Shown here piece by piece: positions 1 through 5,206 of a stretch of 5,206 nt of DNA. The stretch's first letter is position 1, and every line of letters begins with the position of its first letter. The notes under the pieces are model-generated. The model had not been told where the DNA came from. It did not search any database and saw only the letters and a program-made list of their open reading frames with translations. The translations under genes and the position numbers were made by a program. This stretch comes from Pseudomonadota bacterium (GTDB taxonomy: Bacteria > Pseudomonadota > Alphaproteobacteria > Rhizobiales > Hyphomicrobiaceae): positions 1 to 5,206 of the forward strand of contig JAEZAW010000214.1 of NCBI GenBank assembly GCA_023430315.1, read 5' to 3'.

Positions 1-506
1 CCGTCGTTCACGGCCTTGCGGATGCCGAGCGGGATCGAGATGAGGTAGGTCAGCAGCATCATCCACACGCCGAGCGAGATCGAGACGGGAAGCTTCTCCT
101 TGATCAGCTGCAGAACGCTGATGTCGCGGAAGTAGCTCTTGCCGAAGTCGAACATGAGATAGCTCTTCATCATGATGAAGAAGCGCTCGTGCGCCGGCTT
201 GTCGAAGCCGAACTGCCTCTCGAGTTGCTTGATGAACTCCGGATCGAGGCCCTGCGCACCGCGATAGCGCGACGACGTCGCCTCGCCGCCGCCACCACCT
301 TGCTGCGCGGCGCCACCAGCACCCATGCCGTCGCCGCCACCACCGCCGATGCGCGCGGTTGCTGACGAGTCCGTGCCCGTAAGCTGTGCGATCACCCGCT
401 CGACCGGTCCGCCCGGCGCGAACTGGATGATCGTGAAGCTGATCAGCATGATCCCGAACAAAGTCGGGATCATCAGCAGAATGCGCTTCAGGAGATAGGC
501 GCCCAT
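1..506 (-). CDS. yejB: Peptide ABC transporter permease YejB, N-terminal part (cut by window edge)
   Basis: This is the first 168 codons of an inner-membrane permease of the binding-protein-dependent (BPD_transp_1) type, one half of the YejB-YejE channel that imports peptides. The start MGAYLLKRIL followed by a hydrophobic helix (about residues 9-29) and APGGPVERVIA closely matches E. coli YejB as I remember it. So do YRGAQGLDPE, FGFDKPAHERFF and the second helix ending SIPLGIRKAV. Between residues 53 and 75 lies a glycine-rich, low-complexity periplasmic loop, a segment that is also variable and glycine-containing in E. coli. The family is about 365 residues long, so over half, including the EAA loop that contacts the ATPase, lies beyond position 1. 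The gene sits 58 bases after the upstream yejA copy. A GGAAG about 13 bases before the ATG is too distant to be a strong Shine-Dalgarno, so translation may be modest or partly coupled. The frame is open to the edge. The identification is firm. Confidence 0.95.
   Translation of the reverse strand, partial: MGAYLLKRILLMIPTLFGIMLISFTIIQFAPGGPVERVIAQLTGTDSSATARIGGGGGDGMGAGGAAQQGGGGGEATSSRYRGAQGLDPEFIKQLERQFGFDKPAHERFFIMMKSYLMFDFGKSYFRDISVLQLIKEKLPVSISLGVWMMLLTYLISIPLGIRKAVND
285..347 (-). repeat. Glycine-rich low-complexity coding stretch in yejB
   Basis: Codons for residues 54-74 of YejB are dominated by GGN glycine codons, with two runs of five glycines separated by a short Asp/Met/Ala/Gln segment. 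It lies in the first periplasmic loop, between helix 1 and the conserved YRG..GLDPE block. Simple-sequence DNA of this kind can change length by slippage without breaking the frame. It is probably a flexible linker with no catalytic role. Confidence 0.7.
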
Positions 507-522
507 CGGGTTCGCGTCGCTT

Positions 523-571
523 CCGTCAGTTCAGGCCTGCACTTGAAACGAACGGGCACGCCCGTCAGTTC
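523..571. repeat. 10-bp direct repeat flanking the yejA-yejB junction
   Basis: CCGTCAGTTC occurs at 523-532 and again at 562-571. On the minus strand it reads GAACTGACGG. The 562-571 copy carries the last bases and the TGA stop of the upstream yejA gene. The 523-532 copy lies in the spacer shortly before yejB and holds a second TGA. It may be the trace of a short duplication in the spacer. No function is evident. Confidence 0.5.
551..566 (-). other. Small stem-loop overlapping the stop of the downstream yejA copy
   Basis: On the minus strand ACGGG-CGTG-CCCGT forms a 5-bp stem with a 4-base loop (552-565). A G-T pair can extend it by one at 551/566. The 5' arm begins inside the TGA stop codon. 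No run of T follows, so it does not look like a full intrinsic terminator. It could slow 3' decay or trim expression into yejB. That role is inferred from its position only. Confidence 0.4.
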
Positions 572-2412
572 GTCCTCAGCTTGGCAGCTTTTTCAGCATC
601 GTACCACCAGGTATCCGGCGCACCGCGGCTATACTTGGGTTTGATCGGCGGGTACGAGAACTTGTCCCAGTGCGCGATGTTGTGCTCCGCCTTGTACCAC
701 TGCGGCACCCAGTAATTGCCGGCACGCAGAACGCGATCGATCGCCCGCGTCGCCGTCGTCAACTCCTTCCGGCTCTTGGCCGCGACCACCTTTTCTATCA
801 AGGCATCGATGACCGGATCCTTGATGCCGGCGTGGTTTCGGCTTCCCTCGACGTTGGCATTCTCGCTTCCCCAGTAGTTGCGCATTTCGACACCGGGCGT
901 GTGGCTCATGACAAAGCGAGTGGTCACGACGTCGTAGTCGAAGGCCTTCACGCGCCGCTGGTATTGCGCGCTGTCGACGCGGCGGATGTTCGCGCCGACA
1001 CCGATGGCCTGAAGATTCTTGATATACGGCGCGATCACGCGGTCGAATGTCGGTTCGAATGTCAGGAACTCGATATCGAGCACCTCACCTGAGGCGCATA
1101 TGCGGACGCGGTCCTTATTGAGCTTGCAACCCGCCTCATCGAGAAGGCGCGCGGCCTCGCGCAGCAGGTTGCGGTCCGTGCCGGAGCCGTCCGAAACCGG
1201 CGAGGTATAGGGCTCTTCGAAGACCGCCTTCGGCAGCTTGGCCCGAAACGGCTCGAGAAGCGCAAGTTCCTCGGGTGAGGGCTTGCCCACGGCCTTCATC
1301 TCGGAATTCTCGAAGTAGCTGTTGGTCCGCTTGTAGAGGCCATAGAAGACGTTCTTGTTGGTGAACTCGAAGTCGAAAGCGTAGTCGAGGGCCTTGCGAA
1401 CGCGGGCATCAGCAAACTTTGCCCGTCGCGTATTGAAGAAAAAGCCCTGCGCGCCCGAGGGCGTCTCATCCCGCAGCGTGAGACGCTTGATGCGACCATC
1501 CTTGACGGGCGGCACATCATACGCCGTTGCCCAATCGCGCGCCGTGAACTCCTCGCGGAAATCGAAGGTCCCCGACTTCAGACCCTCGAGCTCGGCTGTG
1601 CGATCACGATAGTACTCAAAGCGAATCTCATCGAAGTTGTTGGTACCGACATTGACCGGCAGATCTTTGGCCCAATAGTCCGCGCGGCGCTTGTACGTAA
1701 CCTGCGCGCCAGGGCGGAAGTCCCCGATGACATAGGCGCCTGATCCAACGGGCGGCTCGAGCGTCGTCTGATCGAACTCGCGGGTCGCGTAGTAGGCCTT
1801 CGAGAGTATGGGCAAGCCGGCGACAGTCATAGGCAGATCGCGTGTGAGCTCGCCGGTGAAAGTGAAGCGCACGGTATGCGCGTCGAGTGCTTCGGCCTTC
1901 GCCACATCGCGCATCATGATGCGGAAGTTCGGGTGGCCCTTCGATTTCAGGGTATCGAAGCTGAAGACCACATCCTCCGCCGTAACTGGTGTGCCATTCG
2001 AGAATTTGGCTTCGGGCCTCATGCGGAATGTAACGGACTTGCCATCCTTGGCGACGGCCGCGTCCTTGGCAATGAGGCCATACACGGCATCAAGCTCGTC
2101 ACCCGAGCCCGTCATGAGCGAGTCGAAAAGCAGCGTAAGACCGGTCGCCGCGTCGCCCTTCAGAATGAACGGATTGAAGCTGTCGAACGTGCTGAGCGGC
2201 CCGCCATTGGTCGAGAAGCGGCCGCCCTTCGGCGCATTCGGATTGACGTAGTCGAAATGCTTGAAGTCGGCGGGATACTTGAGATCGCCGAACGTCGACA
2301 AACCATGACGGAATTCAAGCTCCTGAGCGGCCAGCGACATCGATCCGCCAGAGAGGGCAAGTGCGGCGATGCCGACCACGAAGCACTTCCGGGAAAGCCA
2401 GCGCGTCATCAT
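565..2412 (-). CDS. yejA: Periplasmic peptide-binding protein, YejA type (downstream copy)
   Basis: A 615-residue exported solute-binding protein of the SBP_bac_5 (cluster C) family, which would capture oligopeptides in the periplasm for the YejBEF importer. A signal peptide is clear: basic start (MMTRWLSRK), hydrophobic core at about 10-24, and likely cleavage after SLA or LAA (residues 28-29). The mature protein carries typical YejA blocks: DFKHFDYVNPNAPKGG (49-64), RPEAKFSNGTPVTAEDVVFS (132-151), YWAKDLPV (246-253), IRFEYYRD (263-270), SYFENSEMKA (365-374), DSAQYQRR (480-487) and VPQWY (569-573). The C-terminal DTWWYDAEKAAKL resembles the end of E. coli YejA closely. Length is normal for the family. 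Cysteines 429 and 439 could form a disulfide and have no equivalent in the neighbouring copy. The start is supported by AGAGGA just upstream. Two ATG codons stand in tandem and either could serve. It lies 68 bases after its paralogue and 58 before yejB, so co-transcription is likely. Confidence 0.95.
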   Translation of the reverse strand: MMTRWLSRKCFVVGIAALALSGGSMSLAAQELEFRHGLSTFGDLKYPADFKHFDYVNPNAPKGGRFSTNGGPLSTFDSFNPFILKGDAATGLTLLFDSLMTGSGDELDAVYGLIAKDAAVAKDGKSVTFRMRPEAKFSNGTPVTAEDVVFSFDTLKSKGHPNFRIMMRDVAKAEALDAHTVRFTFTGELTRDLPMTVAGLPILSKAYYATREFDQTTLEPPVGSGAYVIGDFRPGAQVTYKRRADYWAKDLPVNVGTNNFDEIRFEYYRDRTAELEGLKSGTFDFREEFTARDWATAYDVPPVKDGRIKRLTLRDETPSGAQGFFFNTRRAKFADARVRKALDYAFDFEFTNKNVFYGLYKRTNSYFENSEMKAVGKPSPEELALLEPFRAKLPKAVFEEPYTSPVSDGSGTDRNLLREAARLLDEAGCKLNKDRVRICASGEVLDIEFLTFEPTFDRVIAPYIKNLQAIGVGANIRRVDSAQYQRRVKAFDYDVVTTRFVMSHTPGVEMRNYWGSENANVEGSRNHAGIKDPVIDALIEKVVAAKSRKELTTATRAIDRVLRAGNYWVPQWYKAEHNIAHWDKFSYPPIKPKYSRGAPDTWWYDAEKAAKLRTN

Positions 2413-2480
2413 TTCATCCTCTCATGATCCGCTCTTCCAGCGATATCGGGTCAAAAACCCATTATCTGCGAATATTGCCA
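2413..2480 (-). other. Spacer between the two yejA copies
   Basis: This 68-base gap is visibly richer in A and T than the genes around it. Read on the minus strand it contains a GATAAT (-10-like) with no convincing -35 partner at the right distance, a weak hairpin GGGT-TTTTG-ACCC (2448-2460), an 8-bp palindrome CGATATCG (2441-2448), and the ribosome binding site. A weak internal promoter is possible but not demonstrated. I see no gene in it. Confidence 0.4.
2417..2422 (-). promoter_or_regulatory. Ribosome binding site of the downstream yejA copy
   Basis: Minus-strand AGAGGA ends 4 bases before the first ATG (2412-2410) and 7 before the second (2409-2407). The spacing slightly favours the second ATG, so the protein may begin one residue later. 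This makes no difference to the signal peptide. Confidence 0.65.
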
Positions 2481-4385
2481 TTACCGCCGACGAGCGTCGG
2501 CGAGCCGGGCCGCGGCGGCCTTATCGTGCCACCATACCTGCAGAAAACGCGACGTTGCCTGGGCCTGTGTCGGCATGCGCGCGGGTCCGCTGAACATGTC
2601 CCACATGGCAATGCGATCCTTTGGAACATACCACTGCGGAACGAGATAATGGTTCCACAGCAGAATGCGATCGAGTGCGCGCGAGGCAGCGATCAGCTCG
2701 GCACGGTCCTTGGCGAAAATCAACTTCTCGATGATCTTATCGATCGCAGGATTCTTGATGCCGATCACATTGCGGCTACCTTCGCTGTCGGCGGCCGCCG
2801 AACCCCAGTAGTCACGCTGCTCGTTGCCGGGCGTAACCGTCTGGCGGAAGCCCGCAACGACGATATCGAAATCGAACGTGCTGAGACGTCGGCGATACTG
2901 AGCACTGTCGACGATACGGATCGATGCCTTGATGCCGAGCCGGCCGAGGGCGGCGATATAGGGCTGGACAAGGCGCTCGAACTCCGGCGAGACGATCAGG
3001 AACTCGGCCGTGAACGGCTCGCCGTAGTGATTGCGCAGCGCACCTTCGTGCTGTTTCCAGCCCGCCGCTGTGAGGAGCCGTGCCGCCTCCGCCATATGCC
3101 GACGCGCCTGATCCGGACCGCTGTTGACCGGGTTGGTGTAGATCGACGTGAAGACCTCCGTCGGCACCAGATCGCGCACGCTTTCCAAGAGCTCGAGCTC
3201 GCGGCCCTCCGGCAGGCCCTTTGCCTTGAGCTCCGAGTTCTCGAAGTAGCTGCCGACACGCGTGTACTGATCGAAAAGAATGTTCTTGCTCGCCCACTCG
3301 AAATCGAAGGCGAGATTGAAGGCGCGGCGCACGCGCCAATCCTGAAACTGCGGCCGGCGGAGGTTGAAGGCGAAGCCCTGCATGGGCGTCACCAGATCGT
3401 TCGACCATTCATCGCGCTTCACGAGACCGCGGCGTAGGGCATCGAAGTCATAGCCCATGGCCCAGGACTTGGCGCTGCTCTCCGCCCAGAAATCGAGCTC
3501 TCCCGCCTTGAAGGCCTCGAATGCAGGAACGGCATCGCGGAAGTATTCGAAGCGCACCTCGCCGAAATTCCACTGGCCCCGCGCCACCGGAAGATCGCGC
3601 GCCCACCAGTCGTCGACGCGCTCGTAGGTGATGGAGCGGCCCATGTCCGCGTTCTTGATGCGATACGGTCCCGAGCCGAGTGGGATCTCGCTCGTGCCGC
3701 GAGCGATGTCGCGCGTCTCGCCGTTCGCGTCCTTGCCTTCCCAGTAATGCTTCGCGAGCACCGGGAGGCTACCGACGATGATGGGCAGCTCGCGGTTGCC
3801 CTTGACGTCGAACTCGAAGGTCACGGTCCGCTCGCCCGTGACCACGGCGCGGGCGACATTCTTGAAATAGATCTGATAGCGCGGGCTCGACTTCTTGAGG
3901 ACCGTCAGGGAGAAGACGACGTCTTCTGGCGTGATGGGGCGTCCGTCGTGGAAGCGCGCCTCCGGCCGGATGCCGAAACTCGCCGAGCTGAAATCAGGTG
4001 CGTGCGAAATCCATTCGGCGACGAGACCGTATTCCGTCGCGGGCTCGTCGAGGCTCTCCACCATCAGCGTATCGTGAATCACATTGGACCAGACGGCAGG
4101 CAGGCCCTTCTGCGCGAACGGATTGAGCGAATCGTATGTGCCGGTGGGAGCGCGGAGGCGTACGCGTCCACCCTTCGGCGCCGCGGGATCGATCCAATCG
4201 AAATGCTTGAAGTCGGCGCCGTACCTTGGCGCACCGAGCAGCGAGATCGCGTGGTGGCGCGGGGCTGTCGGATCGCAGATGCCCACGCTGGGCAACGCAA
4301 CGATACCGGCGGCAAGCCCTAGCACCGCTGCGAAACAACCAAAAATGCGGTCCCCCAGGGCTCCGCTCACGCCATTCCGCCCCAT
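2481..4385 (-). CDS. yejA: Periplasmic peptide-binding protein, YejA type (upstream copy)
   Basis: A 634-residue exported solute-binding protein of the SBP_bac_5 family, homologous along its whole length to the adjacent copy but clearly diverged (perhaps 40-45% identical by eye). Shared blocks include ADFKHFDWIDPAAPKGG (57-73), DSLNPF (85-90), RPEARFHDGRPITPEDVVFS (140-159), GSGPYRI (237-243), SYFENSELKAKG (379-390), VDSAQYRRR (492-500), GSRN..GIK (536-544) and LVPQWY (581-586). The N-terminal LLGAPRYGADF and the NFGEVRFEYFRD/AFEAFKAG block (273-294) resemble E. coli YejA more than the other copy does. The export signal has a hydrophobic core at about 14-36, but the cleavage site is not obvious, and Cys37 sits where cutting might occur. 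The tail is arginine-rich (DARRR). The start is supported by TGAGGT seven bases upstream. It is the first yej gene after a 198-base gap, so an operon promoter should lie there. It presumably shares the YejBEF permease with its paralogue, with a different peptide preference. Confidence 0.95.
   Translation of the reverse strand: MGRNGVSGALGDRIFGCFAAVLGLAAGIVALPSVGICDPTAPRHHAISLLGAPRYGADFKHFDWIDPAAPKGGRVRLRAPTGTYDSLNPFAQKGLPAVWSNVIHDTLMVESLDEPATEYGLVAEWISHAPDFSSASFGIRPEARFHDGRPITPEDVVFSLTVLKKSSPRYQIYFKNVARAVVTGERTVTFEFDVKGNRELPIIVGSLPVLAKHYWEGKDANGETRDIARGTSEIPLGSGPYRIKNADMGRSITYERVDDWWARDLPVARGQWNFGEVRFEYFRDAVPAFEAFKAGELDFWAESSAKSWAMGYDFDALRRGLVKRDEWSNDLVTPMQGFAFNLRRPQFQDWRVRRAFNLAFDFEWASKNILFDQYTRVGSYFENSELKAKGLPEGRELELLESVRDLVPTEVFTSIYTNPVNSGPDQARRHMAEAARLLTAAGWKQHEGALRNHYGEPFTAEFLIVSPEFERLVQPYIAALGRLGIKASIRIVDSAQYRRRLSTFDFDIVVAGFRQTVTPGNEQRDYWGSAAADSEGSRNVIGIKNPAIDKIIEKLIFAKDRAELIAASRALDRILLWNHYLVPQWYVPKDRIAMWDMFSGPARMPTQAQATSRFLQVWWHDKAAAARLADARRR
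2485..2502 (-). other. Strong stem-loop in the last codons of the upstream yejA copy
   Basis: A perfect 7-bp stem with a 4-base loop reads CGCCGAC-GCTC-GTCGGCG on the minus strand, covering the final codons just before the TAA stop. No T-run follows directly, and the nearest (2453-2457) is about 30 bases on, so it is not a standard terminator. It could protect the 3' end of the first binding-protein message or be a processing point. Being inside coding sequence, ribosomes would open it during translation. Confidence 0.45.
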
Positions 4386-4392
4386 AGATCAG

Positions 4393-4398
4393 ACCTCA
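4393..4398 (-). promoter_or_regulatory. Ribosome binding site of the upstream yejA copy
   Basis: Minus-strand TGAGGT lies 7 bases before the ATG at 4385-4383, an ideal Shine-Dalgarno position. It supports the start used here over any internal methionine. Confidence 0.7.
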
Positions 4399-4411
4399 TT
4401 TTACGCGCCAC

Positions 4412-4438
4412 GGGCGGACGGAGGCGCCGGGCCCGCCC
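4412..4438 (-). other. GC-rich inverted repeat in the yejA leader
   Basis: GGGCGG (4412-4417) and CCGCCC (4433-4438) form a perfect 6-bp inverted repeat around a GC-rich 15-base centre that includes the palindrome GGCGCC (4423-4428). It ends 26 bases before the yejA start and leaves the ribosome binding site free. It could be an mRNA leader hairpin or a protein-binding site. Neither is proven, and GC-rich DNA gives such repeats by chance. Confidence 0.3.
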
Positions 4439-4455
4439 AGACTATCTGGACGACC

Positions 4456-4486
4456 TGAAAATGAGAACCCTGGGGCCTTCTGCCAA
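4456..4486 (-). promoter_or_regulatory. Weak promoter candidate for the yej operon
   Basis: Minus-strand TTGGCA (4486-4481) matches the sigma70 -35 consensus TTGACA at five of six bases. At 18 bases spacing the -10 position reads ATTTTC, a poor match. The match is too weak to be confident, but this is the most promoter-like stretch in the gap. Confidence 0.2.
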
Positions 4487-4564
4487 GTTAACAATCGTCC
4501 ATCCACAACCGATGCGCGAGATCGCCAGCTCTGCTGCGGCGTCGGCGTGCGCCCGGAAGGGTAT

Positions 4565-4580
4565 GGCTCGGAACCGAACC
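4565..4580 (-). terminator. Possible weak terminator hairpin after cycM
   Basis: Three bases after the cycM stop, the minus strand reads GGTTCG-GTTC-CGAGCC, a 6-bp stem (one G-T pair) with a 4-base loop. No T-tract follows, so a classical intrinsic terminator is not present. It may mark the 3' end of the cycM message or only reduce read-through into yejA. Confidence 0.35.
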
Positions 4581-4583
4581 CAC

Positions 4584-5132
4584 CTAGTTGGGCAGCGCCA
4601 CCGGCGCATCCGAGGCCGTGCGCAGATATGCGAGCAGATCGGCCAGCTCGGCGTTGTCGCTCACGCCCGGAAAGGCCATGCGATTGCCGGGAATGGCCTG
4701 CCGCGGACTATGCAGGTAGGCAGCGAGGTGCGCCCAGTCCCACGTGCCACCCTTTTCCTTCATCGCAGGCGAATAATTGAATCCCTCGTGCTTGCCGACC
4801 TCGCGCCCGACAATGCCAAAGAGATTGGGGCCGGTGCCGTTCTTGCCGCCCTTGTCAACCGTATGGCAGGACACGCACTTCTTGAAGGAGTCGCGGCCGC
4901 CGTCGGCGCTGGCCTTGGCGAGCAGCGGCTGTATTTCCTTGGCGAAATCGAATGCCGCTGCTGCAGCGGCCGGCGCACCGGCAGGTCCGCCCTTCGGCAC
5001 GGGTAGCGTGTAGCCGGCAATCTCGACCTTGCGCGGCTTGTCCACGAGCTCGAGGAACGTCCGGCCCCCGAAGATGATGAGCAGCGCCGCAAGCACCGCA
5101 CCGGCAATTTTGTTGAACTCGAAAGCGTTCAT
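4584..5132 (-). CDS. cycM: Membrane-anchored c-type cytochrome (CycM type)
   Basis: A 182-residue class I cytochrome c that carries electrons in the respiratory chain on the periplasmic face of the inner membrane. In Bradyrhizobium, CycM links the bc1 complex to the aa3 oxidase. An uncleaved hydrophobic anchor spans about residues 8-24 after a short polar start. A Pro/Gly/Ala-rich linker with six alanines in a row (48-60) tethers the haem domain. The haem motif is CVSCH (Cys86, Cys89, His90), followed by NGTGPNLFGIVGR (98-110), typical of this class. The expected Met ligand is Met152 in IPGNRMAFPG. The C-terminal helix is ELADLLAYLR (162-171). Length matches CycM (about 184 residues as I recall). 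The start places the anchor properly, though only a weak Shine-Dalgarno-like GGGG lies upstream. The 198-base gap to yejA suggests separate transcription. The product is sure. The gene symbol rests on architecture and length. Confidence 0.93.
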   Translation of the reverse strand: MNAFEFNKIAGAVLAALLIIFGGRTFLELVDKPRKVEIAGYTLPVPKGGPAGAPAAAAAAFDFAKEIQPLLAKASADGGRDSFKKCVSCHTVDKGGKNGTGPNLFGIVGREVGKHEGFNYSPAMKEKGGTWDWAHLAAYLHSPRQAIPGNRMAFPGVSDNAELADLLAYLRTASDAPVALPN

Positions 5133-5206
5133 TTTCGTCGCGCTGCCCCATCGTTCCCGGCGTGCGGCCGGGGTCCGGCCCCTTTCGAACGGGCGCCAAT
5201 ATAGGC
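5133..5206 (-). promoter_or_regulatory. Leader and likely promoter -10 region of cycM
   Basis: At the window edge the minus strand carries TATATT (5203-5198), a good -10-like hexamer in otherwise GC-rich DNA. The matching -35 would lie outside the window. A transcript starting near 5191 would have a leader of about 58 bases. Within it CCCGGC-CGCAC-GCCGGG (5172-5156) makes a perfect 6-bp hairpin, and no strong ribosome binding site precedes the ATG. Control of cycM translation by this leader is possible but only inferred. Confidence 0.45.

Larger units (their letters stand above)
4386..4583 (-). other. Intergenic region upstream of the yej operon
   Basis: A 198-base non-coding gap between cycM and the first yejA copy. 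In minus-strand order it holds a hairpin right after cycM, a GC-rich stretch, an AT-richer patch around GTTAAC (4487-4492) and TTGGCA (4486-4481), then a GC-rich inverted repeat and the ribosome binding site. Its length and composition suggest the yej genes have their own promoter here. I see no small gene or riboswitch that I recognise. Confidence 0.5.

Noticed and set aside
1876..2427. Plus-strand open frame of 183 codons opposite the start of the downstream yejA copy
   Set aside because: It lies antisense to the signal peptide and N-terminal domain of yejA, has no family resemblance and has no convincing ribosome binding site.
2441..2460. Palindrome CGATATCG and weak hairpin GGGT-TTTTG-ACCC as an operator or terminator
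   Set aside because: The arms are only 4 bp each and no T-tract or known operator consensus is present. It is too weak to call as a separate site and is described under the spacer.
2361..3437. Long plus-strand open frame of 358 codons opposite the upstream yejA copy
   Set aside because: It is antisense to an unmistakable yejA gene. Its translation is rich in Arg, Leu and Glu with no recognisable motif, as expected for a shadow frame in GC-rich DNA.
3747..4322. Plus-strand open frame of 191 codons opposite the yejA N-terminal region
   Set aside because: It is a shadow frame with Arg/Glu-rich composition and no motif, fully within an established gene on the other strand.
565..4385. Homologous recombination or IS-mediated duplication of yejA
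   Set aside because: No inverted repeats, transposase or target-site duplications are seen, and the two copies are too diverged for a recent event.
4481..4492. Possible RpoN (sigma54) -24 element from the TTGGCAG sequence
   Set aside because: No matching TTGC appears at the required -12 spacing, so the sigma54 pattern fails.
4461..5006. Plus-strand open frame of 181 codons opposite cycM
   Set aside because: It overlaps most of the cycM gene in antisense, including the haem motif, which fixes the true strand. Its own product resembles nothing.

Overview
The window (roughly 60% GC by eye) looks like chromosomal DNA of an alphaproteobacterium, most likely of the Hyphomicrobiales (the rhizobia, Bradyrhizobium, Hyphomicrobium group). 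This rests on a membrane-anchored CycM-type cytochrome c next to a Yej-type peptide importer, and on the protein sequences themselves. No species can be named from the sequence alone. All four recognised genes lie on the minus strand and read from high to low coordinates, so the biological order is cycM, yejA copy 2, yejA copy 1, yejB.

Layout in the direction of transcription. Positions 5206-5133 are the leader of cycM, with a -10-like box and a GC-rich hairpin. Positions 5132-4584 encode a 182-residue c-type cytochrome with an N-terminal membrane anchor. Positions 4583-4386 are a 198-base gap with a hairpin just after cycM, a weak promoter candidate, a second GC-rich inverted repeat, and a good ribosome binding site for the next gene. 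Positions 4385-2481 and 2412-565 encode two homologous but clearly diverged exported peptide-binding proteins of the YejA type, 68 bases apart. Positions 506-1 hold the first 168 codons of the permease yejB, which runs off the window. Its partners yejE and yejF would be expected just beyond position 1 but cannot be seen.

How the genes work together. YejA proteins catch peptides in the periplasm and deliver them to the YejB-YejE channel, driven by the YejF ATPase. In E. coli the system imports microcin C, and in Brucella and Sinorhizobium it has been tied to resistance to antimicrobial peptides. Two binding proteins feeding one permease would broaden or split the peptide range. CycM is a respiratory electron carrier and appears to be a neighbour rather than a functional partner.

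I see no mobile element, CRISPR array, tRNA, rRNA or phage gene, and no sign of an undescribed system. The points most worth checking are the paired, diverged binding proteins, a copy-specific cysteine pair, and the compact stem-loops at the 3' end of each binding-protein gene.
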